This document shows positions 50,323 to 61,804 of a stretch of 64,000 nt of DNA, piece by piece. The position numbers and the translations under genes were made by a program. Position 1 is the stretch's first letter. Each line of letters starts with the position of its first letter. Below the pieces are notes generated by a model, which did not search any database, was not told where the DNA came from, and worked only from the letters and a program-made list of their open reading frames with translations. Origin of the DNA: Membranipora membranacea (lineage: Eukaryota; Bryozoa; Gymnolaemata; Cheilostomatida; Membraniporidae); the NCBI GenBank assembly GCA_914767715.1, contig OU612074.1, positions 5,223,501 to 5,287,500 on the forward strand. The letters run 5' to 3'.

Positions 50323-51600
50323 GGTTTATGTCGATATCTGGTCTTATGGTATAATGGGTCTGTAGTAGACAGCCTACAAATCTACAATGTGCTTGTTCAT
50401 CAGATCTTATACACTAAAACTTTTGTGGTGTTAGTTTTGTTTGTGAATAATGAATAGTTCATGGCATGGATGCTCCAAAGTGTCATTGAATTCTTTTGGC
50501 AACAAACACAGGGAAAGATAGCAGGATAAGACAGGTTTGATTCCTTAAATTTTTTGACTCCTGATAGGCAATCAATTTGATTTTTGGAAATGTGACGGTG
50601 ATGCAATGTCAATGTAAATATATTAAAACATCAATGTAAAATGTAAAATATCAAGTCTCTATTTATATTCACTAAATATGACACTTTGTAAATGATAAAA
50701 AACTTGACAGGTTGTTGCTGAATTCTTGACAACAGATCATTGCTTGGACTTTGACTGGAGCTGTTTGATTTGGTAGTCCCACTTTCAGACTTTTGAACTT
50801 TGCAGCATAAACTGCTACATTCTGAATGTAGCAGTTAATGCTGCAAACTTGCAATTATCTTTAAATCTAAGAATAAATTTGCCGAGAAAGTGATCACTGT
50901 AACTTAGGAACATGTGTAGCGTTTGGATTGTTGTATTGATGAATAATACAAATGAATTAAAAAAGGTTTATTGCTCTAAGAGAATGATCTATCGACGCAC
51001 TGAATCAATTTTGTATGAGATGCTAAAAAAATCTTCACGGCGATTTTGCGAAAAGACTGTAGAAGAGTCGGAAACGTGTCCATTGCCCAGAACAATTCCC
51101 ACATTACCAATTATGGCCTTATCAGCAAATACATGTCTTAATTTTTTCAATTTTCAGCTCATTTTACCTCAATACCTCTCTGAGTTTTCTAAAGTGAAGC
51201 GCTCTCCACATTATGATCTACTTCATGACACAGTTCTCACACCTGTGAGTTAAAACAGAAATTGTACTTTTTCCCGTTTCAGGCTATATGTTCTGATAAA
51301 TTAATATGTATTAGTCACTGTCTCCTTCATTGTGTATCAAAGAATCAAAGTTCAGCTATGGATAGTGTAATCAAATTGAGTATGAGGAACTTCCAAGTAA
51401 TTTAGCCAAATAAGAAGGTTAGAATGCCGACTTGAAGCAATATTGAAGAATATTATATTACACAGCGAATAGAGGTGATAATATTCAACACTGAAGTTTA
51501 TTGTCCACCAAAGGTTTAAAAAACTTCAGCAGATATTATGCACACAAAAAGAGCTTATTTTGCTTCGTTTTTGAGTGCAAGGCCTCTTGTTGGGTTAGGT
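50323..51600. other. Intergenic, no gene recognised
   Basis: The plus-strand ORF at 50912-51253 (113 codons) has no recognised motif, splice context or signal peptide; probably chance. Confidence 0.35.
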
Positions 51601-52300
51601 CTTGACATTGACTACGGTGCTGAACCTTCAACCATGCTGGATATCATATCGGTACAGCCATCAACAAGCACATAACTGGAATAACTCAAACACTGATGCT
51701 GGATGGACAAATTGATGCTTGTTCAATCATTCGCAGCACTACCTACACAATCTGTTGACAGGATGGTTAAATAAAATGCATGACCGTTGAATATATAACA
51801 TGTTTACAGAATAAAATTATATTGTCATTTTTCCTAAAAGGAAAAGAGCTGTTGTTCATATTCTAATCACTCCATGGTTAATTACAAAGATTATAATGAT
51901 ACATTTTATGATACGGTCAGGCTGACATCTTCCTGCTGCTGTATGTACTTCAAGCAATTCTTGTAATTGCTGTTTAGCCTCTGTGTTTTTGAAAAATCAA
52001 CGGCAGATTCAAAATGCAAATATGTTTATAGCCCTTATGCCGTTTGAGGAAAATTGGTGGTTTTCAGAGGAAAGTAAAACATGAATCAGCTCTTGTGATG
52101 CAGGAGATCAAATTAAATTATCAGGAGAGAGATCAGGAAAAGCTCAATGATGTAACAGTTACACAAGGAAAGCCATAAAATCAACAGAAATGTTGTTTGA
52201 AATTATGACATGGAACCGGAACTCATTTCCTTCTCTCATACCATACAAACTATCCTCATATCATGTTGTTGTCCAATCAGCATAGAGTTAGGAGGACCCT
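51600..52300 (-). pseudogene. Dead 5' duplicate of the amidated-peptide precursor gene
   Basis: The segment aligns with 53560-54250 at an offset of about 1.96 kb, covering promoter region, exon 1 and the start of exon 2. The start codon is changed (ATG at 53890-53888 corresponds to AGG at 51934-51932), and the donor GTAAG is GTCAG. In the leader exon (51620-51690; ATGTGCTTGTTGATGGCTGT is conserved) an extra GATAT shifts the frame. No counterpart of the last exon was found. Confidence 0.7.
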
Positions 52301-53081
52301 GGAACATAATGTGTTCGCTCTGAGCCCATTAATTGTTGGGTAAGAACAAAAGCAATGCCAGGTCCCGGAAAATATCTACTATATAATTATTTGTAGTGAA
52401 AGTGAAACTGAAGCACTTTCCAATTCACTGTCTCCTGTTCTCTCTTGTTGCCAGCGAGTCTCATATTTCTACTGAGCGACATAGTTTGATTTTGACAAGG
52501 CGGTGTGGCAGCCATGTATAAAAATCCATACACGGACCAGATGTGTGTTATTTTTAGTTGTGTAACTTTCAGTGATTTGTTTATAGCCCAATTCCGTACT
52601 AAATACACCGCTGTGATAATTAATTTAGGACAAATCTAACTCTCAGAGTATTCATGATAGTCATAAACTAATATGAATATTTTGTTTCAAATTGTGTGCG
52701 CAATCTGAACATTAAATGCAATTTTATAATTTTGAAAAAAACACTCTAACTGGTCCTCGCCATTTGTGAAAGCGGTCAGTTTAAGCCACATTTAGATTTG
52801 AGGTTTTATTTTCCATATTAGAATTGGCTACGAAATAAACTATTTTAATTTCTTCAAACCGATGGAAGAAATAATTGACCAAGTTGTAGGCTCAGAGTTT
52901 GACTCTTAGAGCCTAAGTGTATTCATCAGATATCATGCGAAACTTTTTTTAAACTAAAGTTTATTGCTAAACGAACGGAATTCTGGAAAAGTCTAGCTGA
53001 TTTCACAGCCACACAGAGGATGGAGAGCTCTTTCATTTCACTGAGATTTATCGTTCACAGGAATTCTCGTTGATCTAGGCC

Positions 53082-53890
53082 TTATCTCCTTCCTGGGAAT
53101 CCTATCGGATCTCCTCGTGGGCCATAGTTGCACGCTGAAAAATAATTACTTGATATATAAGCTATTCTTAAATGGGCCATTCAAACACTATGTATCTTTG
53201 ATGTCTGTGTCACAATGCCTGGGGTAACGCAGGAAATCATAATACTCCCTCAAAGTTTTGAAATAATCAACACTTACAATCAATCAAAACATCACGAAGT
53301 GGTTGTGGATTTAGATGTGGACTAAAACTGCATTAGGTATAGTCTCAGTCCCATTCTTCAACAATTTCTTTTGATGTTAAATGGTTGAATACTATCAGAA
53401 TAATTAATCTCAACAGAAAGCCCACCATTTCCTAGAACAGTTCATTCTGACAGCACCACATATGCCGTAAAATTTTATATTTACAGCTTATTGATATACT
53501 GCTTTAGAGAAGTTTCTCTCACCTTGGCGTTTGCGGCGGCCGAATGGGCCCTGAGGTGGTTGAGGCGGTAGGGGTGGCGGATTATCACATGTAAACCAAG
53601 CAAATATGCTGGATATCAGTACAGCCATCAACAAACACATAAATGAAAAGCTGAAACGTATAAGATAATATTTTTGATGTTTTATTACCAATTGAGGCAC
53701 CCTTTACTCAAAAATAGGGGGATCAAAGAAACATTCACTAACATATGAAACTATGCTATTTATATAGCATTTGGGGGCTTCATTAACTTCACAGTGATGA
53801 AATGGTTATAAAGTATACACATAATTTAATTAAAAATAAAGACCATGCAATAAAAATTATGAAACTATGATAATTCTCTTACTTCTTCAT
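53082..53890 (-). CDS. Precursor of a putative amidated neuropeptide/hormone, 62 aa, three exons
   Basis: Exons 53890-53883, 53650-53523, 53134-53082; phases 2 and 1, GT-AG ends (GTAAGA, GTGAGA; CGTTTCAG, TTTTTCAG). Signal peptide MKNFSFMCLLMAVLISSIFA. Then WFTCDNPPPLPPQPPQGPFG, a proline-rich spacer, and a furin/prohormone-convertase site RRKR. The released segment is QACNYGPRGDPIGFPG, followed by RR and stop. Gly before a C-terminal dibasic pair is the standard amidation signal. The N-terminal Gln after cleavage could form pyroglutamate. The predicted product is a 15-residue peptide with a blocked N-terminus and amidated C-terminus, containing one cysteine. Splicing joins the cleavage site (exon 2) to the peptide (exon 3) in frame. 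I do not recognise the family. Cleavage and amidation are inferred from motifs. Confidence 0.75.
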
Positions 53891-54009
53891 GCTGCTTTAG
53901 TTCAGTAAACAATCAGCCAAATAATGAGTTTATCTCCACACTTAACTACTGTCTGTTCACTACCCTCTGCGTTCTAGAACATTCAGATACAGATCAATAT
54001 TGCAGGTAT

Positions 54010-54016
54010 CTTTATA
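54010..54016 (-). promoter_or_regulatory. TATA box of the amidated-peptide gene
   Basis: TATAAAG on the minus strand, about 120 bp upstream of the ATG; the dead duplicate has a matching but altered TTTATAGC. Confidence 0.55.
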
Positions 54017-54959
54017 CCACTGTATCAGGAACATGCGGGGTTTTTTATGGGAAAGTGAAATATGAATCACCTCTTGTTATGAAGGAAATCAAATCAAATT
54101 CTCAGGTAAGAAAGCAGGAAAAGCTTAATGATGTAATGGACATGTTAAGGAAGCAATAAATCTTAAGATATTATTTCGAAATGCTCATTATGCAACTGTT
54201 AATTAGGACACCGTGCCTGAGCTCATTTCCTTACCATATACAATATCCTTTTACATCATCAGGATCTACTCTTCTAGGTACTTAGGTACTAACTATAAAC
54301 AATACTATGTTTGAAATGTTTTTGTCAATCTTCAGCCATATTACTATGAGAGGAATCTCAGATGTTGGAAGAAATCATAGCAGTCTCAGGAAATCAGTCT
54401 AGTTGAAACAAAACATATTATTATGTCGCATATTCGACCCACTTGGGGCCGAATACCCGAACAGAACAGATACCACTATTTCATTAATTTTGCTCATGTT
54501 TATTTTGTATGGAGTTAACTTCTTCCTGTTGAGGAAGAAGGCAACTCCATACAAAAAGTGTTTTGTTTACCTAATCATATTCATCCACAACATTGTTCTT
54601 TAGAATTTTGATAAAGCAGATATTAGTTCAATTTACTAATGACTCATAGTTGAGATGCCTTTCGACATTAAAATTAAATTAAAATTATTTTGATTAAATG
54701 GTGGAAATAAGTTTAAACAGTCATCGTAAAAAATAAACCATGCTCTATCATACCGTCAAAGTTTCCTGTGCAAAAGGTCAGAATAGGTCAACTCCAAAAC
54801 AGTAAGTCGTAGTATACTCCAAAATGGTAATACGCTCCAAAATAATAGTAATACCAAAATATTGCAGAGTGATATGCTGCTGAGGGCTCTCCAAAAAGAA
54901 CTGCCCTGCCTTGATGTTCCCCCGGTTTTTATATGCACAGGGGTTTATCACGGCGGGTG

Positions 54960-55390
54960 AGCATGGCCAAAAAACCGGAGATTGCATTTGCCCATCCTCT
55001 TGACAAAAGCGGAGATTTGATTTAGGTTTTGTGTCTGATAAAAAAGGTTTTAATTATATATATCATTTAAATGTTTGCGTTTGAACCCTCCAAAAAGACG
55101 GAGATTGGACTTTAATTTATGTCTGATAGAAAGATTTTATTTATATATATTATTCAAATATTTGCGTTTGAACCCTCCAAAAAGACGGAGGTTCGACTTT
55201 AATTTATGTCTAATAAAAAGGTTTTAATTATATATATTATTCAAATGTCAGCGTTTGAACCCTCCAAAAAGACGGAGGTTCGACTTTAATTTATGTCTAA
55301 TAAAAAGGTTTTAATTATATATATTATTCAAATGTCAGCGTTTGAACCCTCCAAAAAGACGGAGGTTGGACTTTAATTATATACATTATT
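54960..55390. repeat. 87-bp satellite, about 4-5 units
   Basis: CCCTCCAAAAAGACGG recurs at 55086, 55173, 55260 and 55347, exactly 87 bp apart. A diverged first unit (TCTTGACAAAAGCGG) lies near 55000. Units 3 and 4 are almost identical. Confidence 0.92.
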
Positions 55391-55683
55391 TTGAAGTGGT
55401 TGACGTCAACTGGTATCACCTGGCTCCATTCTCTTTATCTGAAATCTCCTGAGCTGTGAGAACTTGAGATCTCACAATTATTATTGAATTAAGTGTTTAT
55501 GCAGGGGTTGCAAAGATTCAAGTCTACAATCCAATCAAATTCAGCAATATTTTGGTTTTTCAGGGATATTTTCTGTGCAACTTAAATATCATTACACTTC
55601 AGCATGCAGTAACAGAACTATGATCTGTTGTGTTGCAAAAAATTGGAGCGCATTAGAACACTCTCTAGTGCATTAGATAAAAA

Positions 55684-55876
55684 GGCTGGTAGCGCAGTGG
55701 CCACCTCTTGTAATCATCAGAATCCTGCTAAGAATCACTAATGTCATCTAGGCCTAGACTTGAGAAATATGGAGATGGGAATGACAGGATAATCCTCATC
55801 TGATTGCTTTCTACATGATATGTTGGTTCTTAGCAGAATCATTATATTACGAGAGGAAGCCACTGCGCCAGCAGAT
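55684..55876. mobile_element. Foldback MITE (~190 bp)
   Basis: The left arm (GCTGGTAGCGCAGTGGCC, TCAGAATCCTGCTAAGAA) and right arm (TTCTTAGCAGAATCA, GCCACTGCGCCAGC) are inverted copies over about 50 bp. Confidence 0.7.
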
Positions 55877-56029
55877 TTGTCAACTGATACAATAAAGAGT
55901 CTGGCTATATTATCTAAAATTTAAAATGTCACAATTGCACCAGCAAATTGATCATGTTGTCCAGATCAAGGTCCTAGATGATAAAAATGGTCTATAGTAT
56001 GATAATGTGGTGTAGTGGCGCTGTCTTCA

Positions 56030-56400
56030 AACTCACATGATGCTACTGAGTACATCCATATCATCTAGGAGAGACTCTTGAGCGGATCAGATCATAATTC
56101 CGCTGGCGCAATGGCTATCTCTGGAATTCAATAACATCATATGGGCCATACTTAGTAGCATCATGAAACTGGTTTTTGTGTTATAGAATGCAACACGCTC
56201 ATTACCATGGATCCAAGAGTGACCAGTGACCCAGATAAGAGTGATGGAGTTATTCTTCTCAATGTTATTCAAGTTGTGTATGCCTTTGTGTTTGGTTTTC
56301 GCTCTAACTCCAGGGTTTTGAAGTGCTTGGTTAATCAATATATTCTCTGGTTTCTCAGGAAAATTAACTATGCTGTTTTTCCGTAAATACCGATCATTGG
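56030..56400 (-). mobile_element. Remnant of a RNase H-bearing LINE retrotransposon
   Basis: A minus-strand ORF (56338-56087) contains NNSITLIWVTGHSWIHGNE, the conserved WVPGHxGIxGNExAD segment of non-LTR retrotransposon RNase H, with the usual AD already lost. Downstream, RNYDLIRSRVSP in another frame looks like a shifted continuation. No reverse transcriptase is seen. Confidence 0.65.
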
Positions 56401-57205
56401 TTCGATTGGTTCAATTTCTTTGAAATACCTGATTCGATAAATGGACAGGAAATCAGGCTTTAACAAATTATAAGCTCACAGGTTTTACCTTGTCTAGTGG
56501 TAGATGGAAAATAAACTGCAAAGAAACCCATTTTTGTCTTTAGTGTAACTATGATCAGCATTGAAATGAACAGAAATGTGCAGCAACACCCGTCCAGTCT
56601 GTTTTACAGAAAACCATCCTAAATATCGCCCAATTTACACATTGCACTGTGGGACTACACAGTTTTGTGAGGGCAGCAAGCCATTCAAACTAAGTGTTAA
56701 AAAGCACATTATGAAGGAGGAAAATTAACAATGGACATTTGCCATAATTCCTTAGAGACATTGACAAACAACAAAACAGCTTGCTGTGTGTGCCAGCCAG
56801 TAGTGGTAAAGGGGATTGGCGTGAGTGTCTTCTCAGTCTACATTGTTATCCTTGAATGTCTAAAAATATGGTTCAAAATCCAAAAATTACTCTATACTAT
56901 AAAATCGATGCTGAAAATATTCAATAAAAATTGTTTCATAGCTCATTTACTCCAGATCATTTTAAATATAATCAATCTCTACAGAAAAGATTAACTAAAT
57001 TTTGTCAGTCTTATACAGCCATATTTGAAAGTTGGACATGTTTACTATTAGAGAATTAACTACAGTCCCAGTCGCTTGATGTCGGAGAAAGGAATAGACA
57101 AAGTAATTGATAGCCAAAAACATAGCGCTTTGCGTTCACAATTTCAATGATTATTAACAATGCAATGCATATAACCTATTGGCTCTAGTAAATCTATTCA
57201 TCACC

Positions 57206-57425
57206 ACAGGACAACACATAACAGAACGTAACACAACATAACCCAATGTAACACAACGTAACACAACTTAACACAACGTAACACAACATAACACAACATA
57301 ACACAATGTAACGCAATGTAATGCAAAGCAACGTAACGCAACAAAACACAACGTAACACAGCGTAGCACAACGTAGCACAACGTAGCACAACGTAGCACC
57401 ACAAAACACTACGGAACACCACAGG
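57206..57425. repeat. Minisatellite of ~5/10-bp period next to TPR pseudogene B
   Basis: About 220 bp of ACACAACGTA and variants (ACATA, GCACAACGTA). Confidence 0.85.
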
Positions 57426-57539
57426 TCATTAAAGGTCATTACAGAACATGATGTAACACCACGGGCCCACTCAAGCCTTGACGCGCTGCTTCTGGTTTAA
57501 GACACTTCCTGCTGTTGAGGCATGACTATTGACTATTAT

Positions 57540-58960
57540 CTCTATCAAATTTGAGTTTCTCTATATTTTCCCGAGTTGACCGCACTGAGGGATGGTCTTC
57601 ACCAAAGGTGTCAAGTCTGATTCTGAGAGACTTATTGTAGTAATTCAAAGCTAGATCATATTCATCTTTGGTATATTACACATCAGCAATGTTAGAGTAG
57701 CAGGCAGCCACATTAGGATGGCTCTCTTCGAAAGTGATCTCGCTTATTTGGAGAGATTCATGGTAGTATTCCAACGCTACATCACAGTCACCTTTACTAT
57801 TGTTCGAAACAGCGATGTTATTGTAGGAGGCAGCCACATTAGGATGGTTTGCACCCAGAGCGTCTATTCTGATAATTAGTGCTTTATGGTAGTATTCCAA
57901 TGCCTTATCATGGTCATCTTTACAGGAATACACAACAGCAATGTTGTTGTAGGAGGCAGCCACATTAGGATGGTCTTCACCAAATTTTTCCAGCAAGATT
58001 TTCAGCGATTCTTTGTGATATTTTAGCGCTTCATCATAGTCGCCAGTGCTGTAGTGCACATTAGCGATGTTGTTTTAGGAGGTAGCCACATCAGGATGAT
58101 TGTCACCCAATGTGTCCAGTTTGATTTGGAGTGACTTCTGGTAATATCCAACAGCTTTGTCATAGTCCACTATAGCTCTATACACACTAGCAATACTGTA
58201 TCCCACGTTGATATGGTGTCAACCAAATGCGTCCAGGCTGACCTGAAGGGCGTTCTGATAATGAGCATGAGCACTATTAAGAATGAGCTGAATGTTCTCA
58301 GGTTCGTCCTTTATGTTGAAATTCTAGCTGCCCAATGTACCAAGTTCTCAGTTGTTCTTATACTTGTAAGTTAACATGCTTAAACCTGCCGTCTGATTCG
58401 TTAATAGCCTCGAATATAAGCTCTAGATCTGAGTCTGAGGTAGCCTCTGCCTCCTCTGCTTGTATGTCAGATAAAGCCTAAACTACACAGTGACAACCAT
58501 CAACCACACCTTCCCTCAGCTCCTCTACCTCATCTAGAGGAATATCCATTGTCGATTTCACACCAGATTCTTCTATTGCATTGTGAATCTCGAAGAGACA
58601 CCATACCCTTCTAATAGGTATTGGATAGTTCCAGGGTGAGAGAACTAGTAGTATGTGCCCTATTTCCTTGATACTGTTACGAAATGTTGAGCTGAACCAA
58701 TCAAAATCTTTATTCATCACTTCGTTCTGATTTTTAGAGAATAGGTCCAACCAGAAATGGGCGTCAGGGTGTTTGACTGCATACTGTTCCATGCAGCTAA
58801 CGACTACGTCATAGAATCTATACCTCCATGCCTGTGACACAAATACTGTGGCTTGAGACACGGGGGAACGCATGTCTCGGGATCTTTTTCACCTACTAAT
58901 TTTTGTATGAAGGACGCATTGGTTCCTTTAGTCACAGGCTTTGTAAATAATCATCATATT
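57540..58960 (-). pseudogene. TIR-like/TPR gene, decayed copy B
   Basis: Minus-strand reading starts near 58960 (VTKGTNASFIQKLVG), then frameshifts by one base near 58872. It continues as a TIR-like domain: FVSQAWRYRFYDVVVSCMEQ, HFWLDLFSKNQNE, FDWFSSTFRNSIKEIG, ILLVLSPWN, IRRVWCLFEIHNAIEE. A linker follows with stops (TAG after CHCVV, then TAA and TGA), then a tail of TPRs of the kinesin light chain/nephrocystin-3 type (EDHPNVAASYNNIAVVY, DKALEYYHKAL). Another TAA follows CYSNIADV. The C-terminus, around LNSRKCLKPE, ends near 57480. Multiple stops and a shift show it is dead. It is a tandem paralogue of the copy at 59.6-62.3 kb. Confidence 0.85.
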
Positions 58961-59399
58961 TAAACATTATTTTATGTAGTTGCACAAACTTAGTTTAGCT
59001 TTTGTAAGAGGTCTTATATCATTTTATCATTATCCAAGTTCTCCAAGCAGTTAGAGGGGATAGTGATAACAAGAAATTAAAATATTGTTTATGGTCTCTG
59101 TGTTGGTTATTCTAACAAACTGAGAACTTATGAGCATTCCAAAGCTGTGAAGACGCATGGAGTGAATAGAATTTCCCTATATTCAGGCGTCAAGGTAACT
59201 TCCCTTTATTAGAGTATCCAAATATAGACTTGAATATAAACGCTATCTGGACATCTATTTCCACTTATCAACAACCGCGTTGATAAATATTGGCAATCCT
59301 AAATGAATAGAGAAATAAAAATTATTTGAAAACAAGAAAATGGAGCATTATTGACAATCTGGTATTTTCACTGTCGTAGATCATTATCATGGATCTCCA

Positions 59400-59518
59400 C
59401 ATGGCACCATGGTACACCACAAAATACCATTAGACGCCAAAAGGCACCACAAGGCACCACAGGGCACCGCAAGGCACCACAAAGAACCACAAAGAACCGC
59501 AAGGCACTACAGCCAAAC
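59400..59518. repeat. 10-bp minisatellite next to TPR pseudogene A
   Basis: Units of GGCACCACAA and variants (GAACCACAAA). It lies just 3' of copy A, as the 57.2-57.4 kb array does for copy B. Confidence 0.85.
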
Positions 59519-59934
59519 TGAAGTTTCGGATACTCTTTTTTCTAATTCGAGTTGTTTCATATTTTGTGGTCTGTGTAACAATAGTAGGACGACTTTTCAC
59601 CAGCTTTGTTTTTCTCGTATTTAATCTGTGCAATAAATTGTGGCATTGTGTCTACATAGTGATGGTGCATACCTAATATGTCCAACTTGATTCTGAGTGT
59701 TTTCTGGAACAGATCCAAAGCTTTATCGTAGTCTTTTCTTATATAGAACACGACAGCTTGGTAAGAGTAGCAGGCCACCACAGAAGGATTGCTCTCTCAG
59801 AAGTTCTCCAGACTGATTTGGAGCGATTTTTCGTAATATTCTAAAGCTTCCTCATAGTTTCCTTCATTCTTGTGCACAACAGCGATGCTGTTGTAGGATT
59901 CAGCCTCATCGGGGTGGGTCTCGCCTAGGGTGTC

Positions 59935-60286
59935 AGTCCCGTCATGATCTCTTTACACTTTAACCCCTGGGATGGCGCTACAGCACCCCTCCAACACCCG
60001 CCCTGCCCTTTTTCATACGCATGAAACACAGAGATACAGACACGCATAAAATCAAATCATGAGGTAAAACGACGTCACAAAACTCCAGAAGATTAGATGA
60101 ACCAGTATTTCTGTTGAGTTCTTGCAACATAATGCAGTCTTTGCACAAATCTGTTTTAGTATTTACAAAATAGGAAGCGCCAAAATTGTCACTCCAGTTC
60201 CAATTTTATCCCTGAAAGATATGCTGCGGCCTTTTGAGTTGAGCCTGCGTAAAATGTGGCCTTTTTCAAAAAAAGGTTGCCCACCC
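59935..60286 (+). repeat. Dispersed repeat C, copy 2, inside TPR pseudogene A
   Basis: Matches 14697-15047 (GGCGCTACAGCACCC, CATGAAACACAGAGATA, CCAGTTCCAATTTTA, AATGTGGCCTTTTTCAAAAA). It interrupts one TPR unit between YYYRA and DTLGE. Confidence 0.75.
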
Positions 60287-61006
60287 ATGCTCTATAGTAA
60301 TACTCCAAAGCTTTATAATTGTGGTCATTTTTTTGACTGTACACAACAGCCATGTTATTGTAAGAGGCACCAACATAAGGATGATCATCGCCTAATAGTT
60401 CCCGTGAGATTTGGAAAGATTTATGGTGATATTCTAGAGCTTTGTCATAGTCTTCTCTGCTGTAGCATACATTAGCTATGTTATTGTAAGAGGTAGCTAT
60501 ATCCGGAGCTTTGTCACCTAATGTGTCCAATTTGATTTTTAGTGACTTCTGTAAATAATCAAGAGATTTATCATAGTCCCTTTTAATTCTGAATATACCA
60601 GCAATGTAATTGTTTACGTAGGCCACACTGATATGGTGTTCACCGTGTAAGGCAAGGTTGATCTGAAGCACATTCTCATGATGATGCAGAGTTTTGTCCA
60701 AAAATGCGAAAGCTTCCATAACGTTAGCATTACGTTGAATGAGTTCTGCATTCTCTGGTTCTCTCTTTATTAGGAACTCTAGCTGCTCAATGTACCAGCC
60801 TCTCAATTGTTCCTTTACTTGTTGGGTAGCATGCTGGAACCCGCCATCTGACTTTTCAATGGCTTCGAATATCATCTCTAGATCTGATTGTGAAGTTGCT
60901 TCGGCCTGCGGAGCCTGTATGTCGGATAAAGCCTGAACTACACAGCGAGAATCAGCTATCAAACCTTGTCGCAGCTCCTCGACCTCGTTTAGAGGAATGT
61001 CCGTTG

Positions 61007-61804
61007 TCTACTGACTGACTCATGGAAAGACATGTGACAGCATGGAAAGACATGCTGACAAGCTGGAAAGACAGATAAACCTACTACAAGGGGTCCCAGC
61101 AATGGGCCATGTAAGGCCAATAACCCTAACACGTACGCTGTGTTTCATAGGGTGGCAACGGTGGATTGGAATGTGCTGTGGGATGAGAGACCACAACTCC
61201 GAGTAGTGAATAGCGGGCTATCTAATTAGCGCCATCGACCCATTATTTTTTGGGGATGGTGAGATGGCGCAATCGGTTAGCGCGCTTGCTATTCACTGCC
61301 AGGTGATTAGTGCCGCAGGAGTTGTGGGTTCGAGTCCCACTGGGGGAGCTTTAATTGTTGATTGTTCCAGCCCCCAACACCCTAGGGTGTATACCTCTCC
61401 TGTGTACTTGTCTACTGACTGACTCATGGAAAGACATATGACAGCATGGAAAGACATGCTGACAAGCTGGAAAGACAGCTAAACCTACTACAAGGGGTCC
61501 CAGCAATGGGCCATGTAAGGCCAATAACCCTACCACGTACGCTGTGTTTCATAGGGTGGCAATGGTGGATTGGAATGTGCTGTGGGATGAGAGACCACAA
61601 CTCCGAGTAGTGAATAGCGGGCTATCTAATTAGCGCCATCGACCCATTCTTTTTTGGGGATGGTGAGATGGTGCAATCGGTTAGCGCGCTTGCTATTCAC
61701 TGCCAGGCGATTAGTGCCGCAGGAGTTGTGGGTTAGAGTCCCACTGGGGGAGCTTTCATTGTTGATTGCTCCAGCCCCCAGCACCCTAGGGTGTATACCT
61801 CTCC
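61007..61804 (+). mobile_element. Tandem dimer of a tRNA-headed SINE (404-bp unit)
   Basis: Two head-to-tail units starting at 61007 and 61411 (TCTACTGACTGACTCATGG). Each has GGAAAGACATG sub-repeats and a body. It ends in a tRNA-like part: A box GGCGCAATCGGTTAGCGC, B box GGGTTCGAGTCCCACTGGG, close to tRNA-Ile(UAU) in the 5' half. A tail follows (CACCCTAGGGTGTATACCTC). The units are nearly identical. Confidence 0.8.

Noticed and set aside
50912-51253. 113-codon plus-strand ORF
   Set aside because: No recognised motif, splice context or signal peptide; similar lengths occur by chance in this AT-rich DNA.
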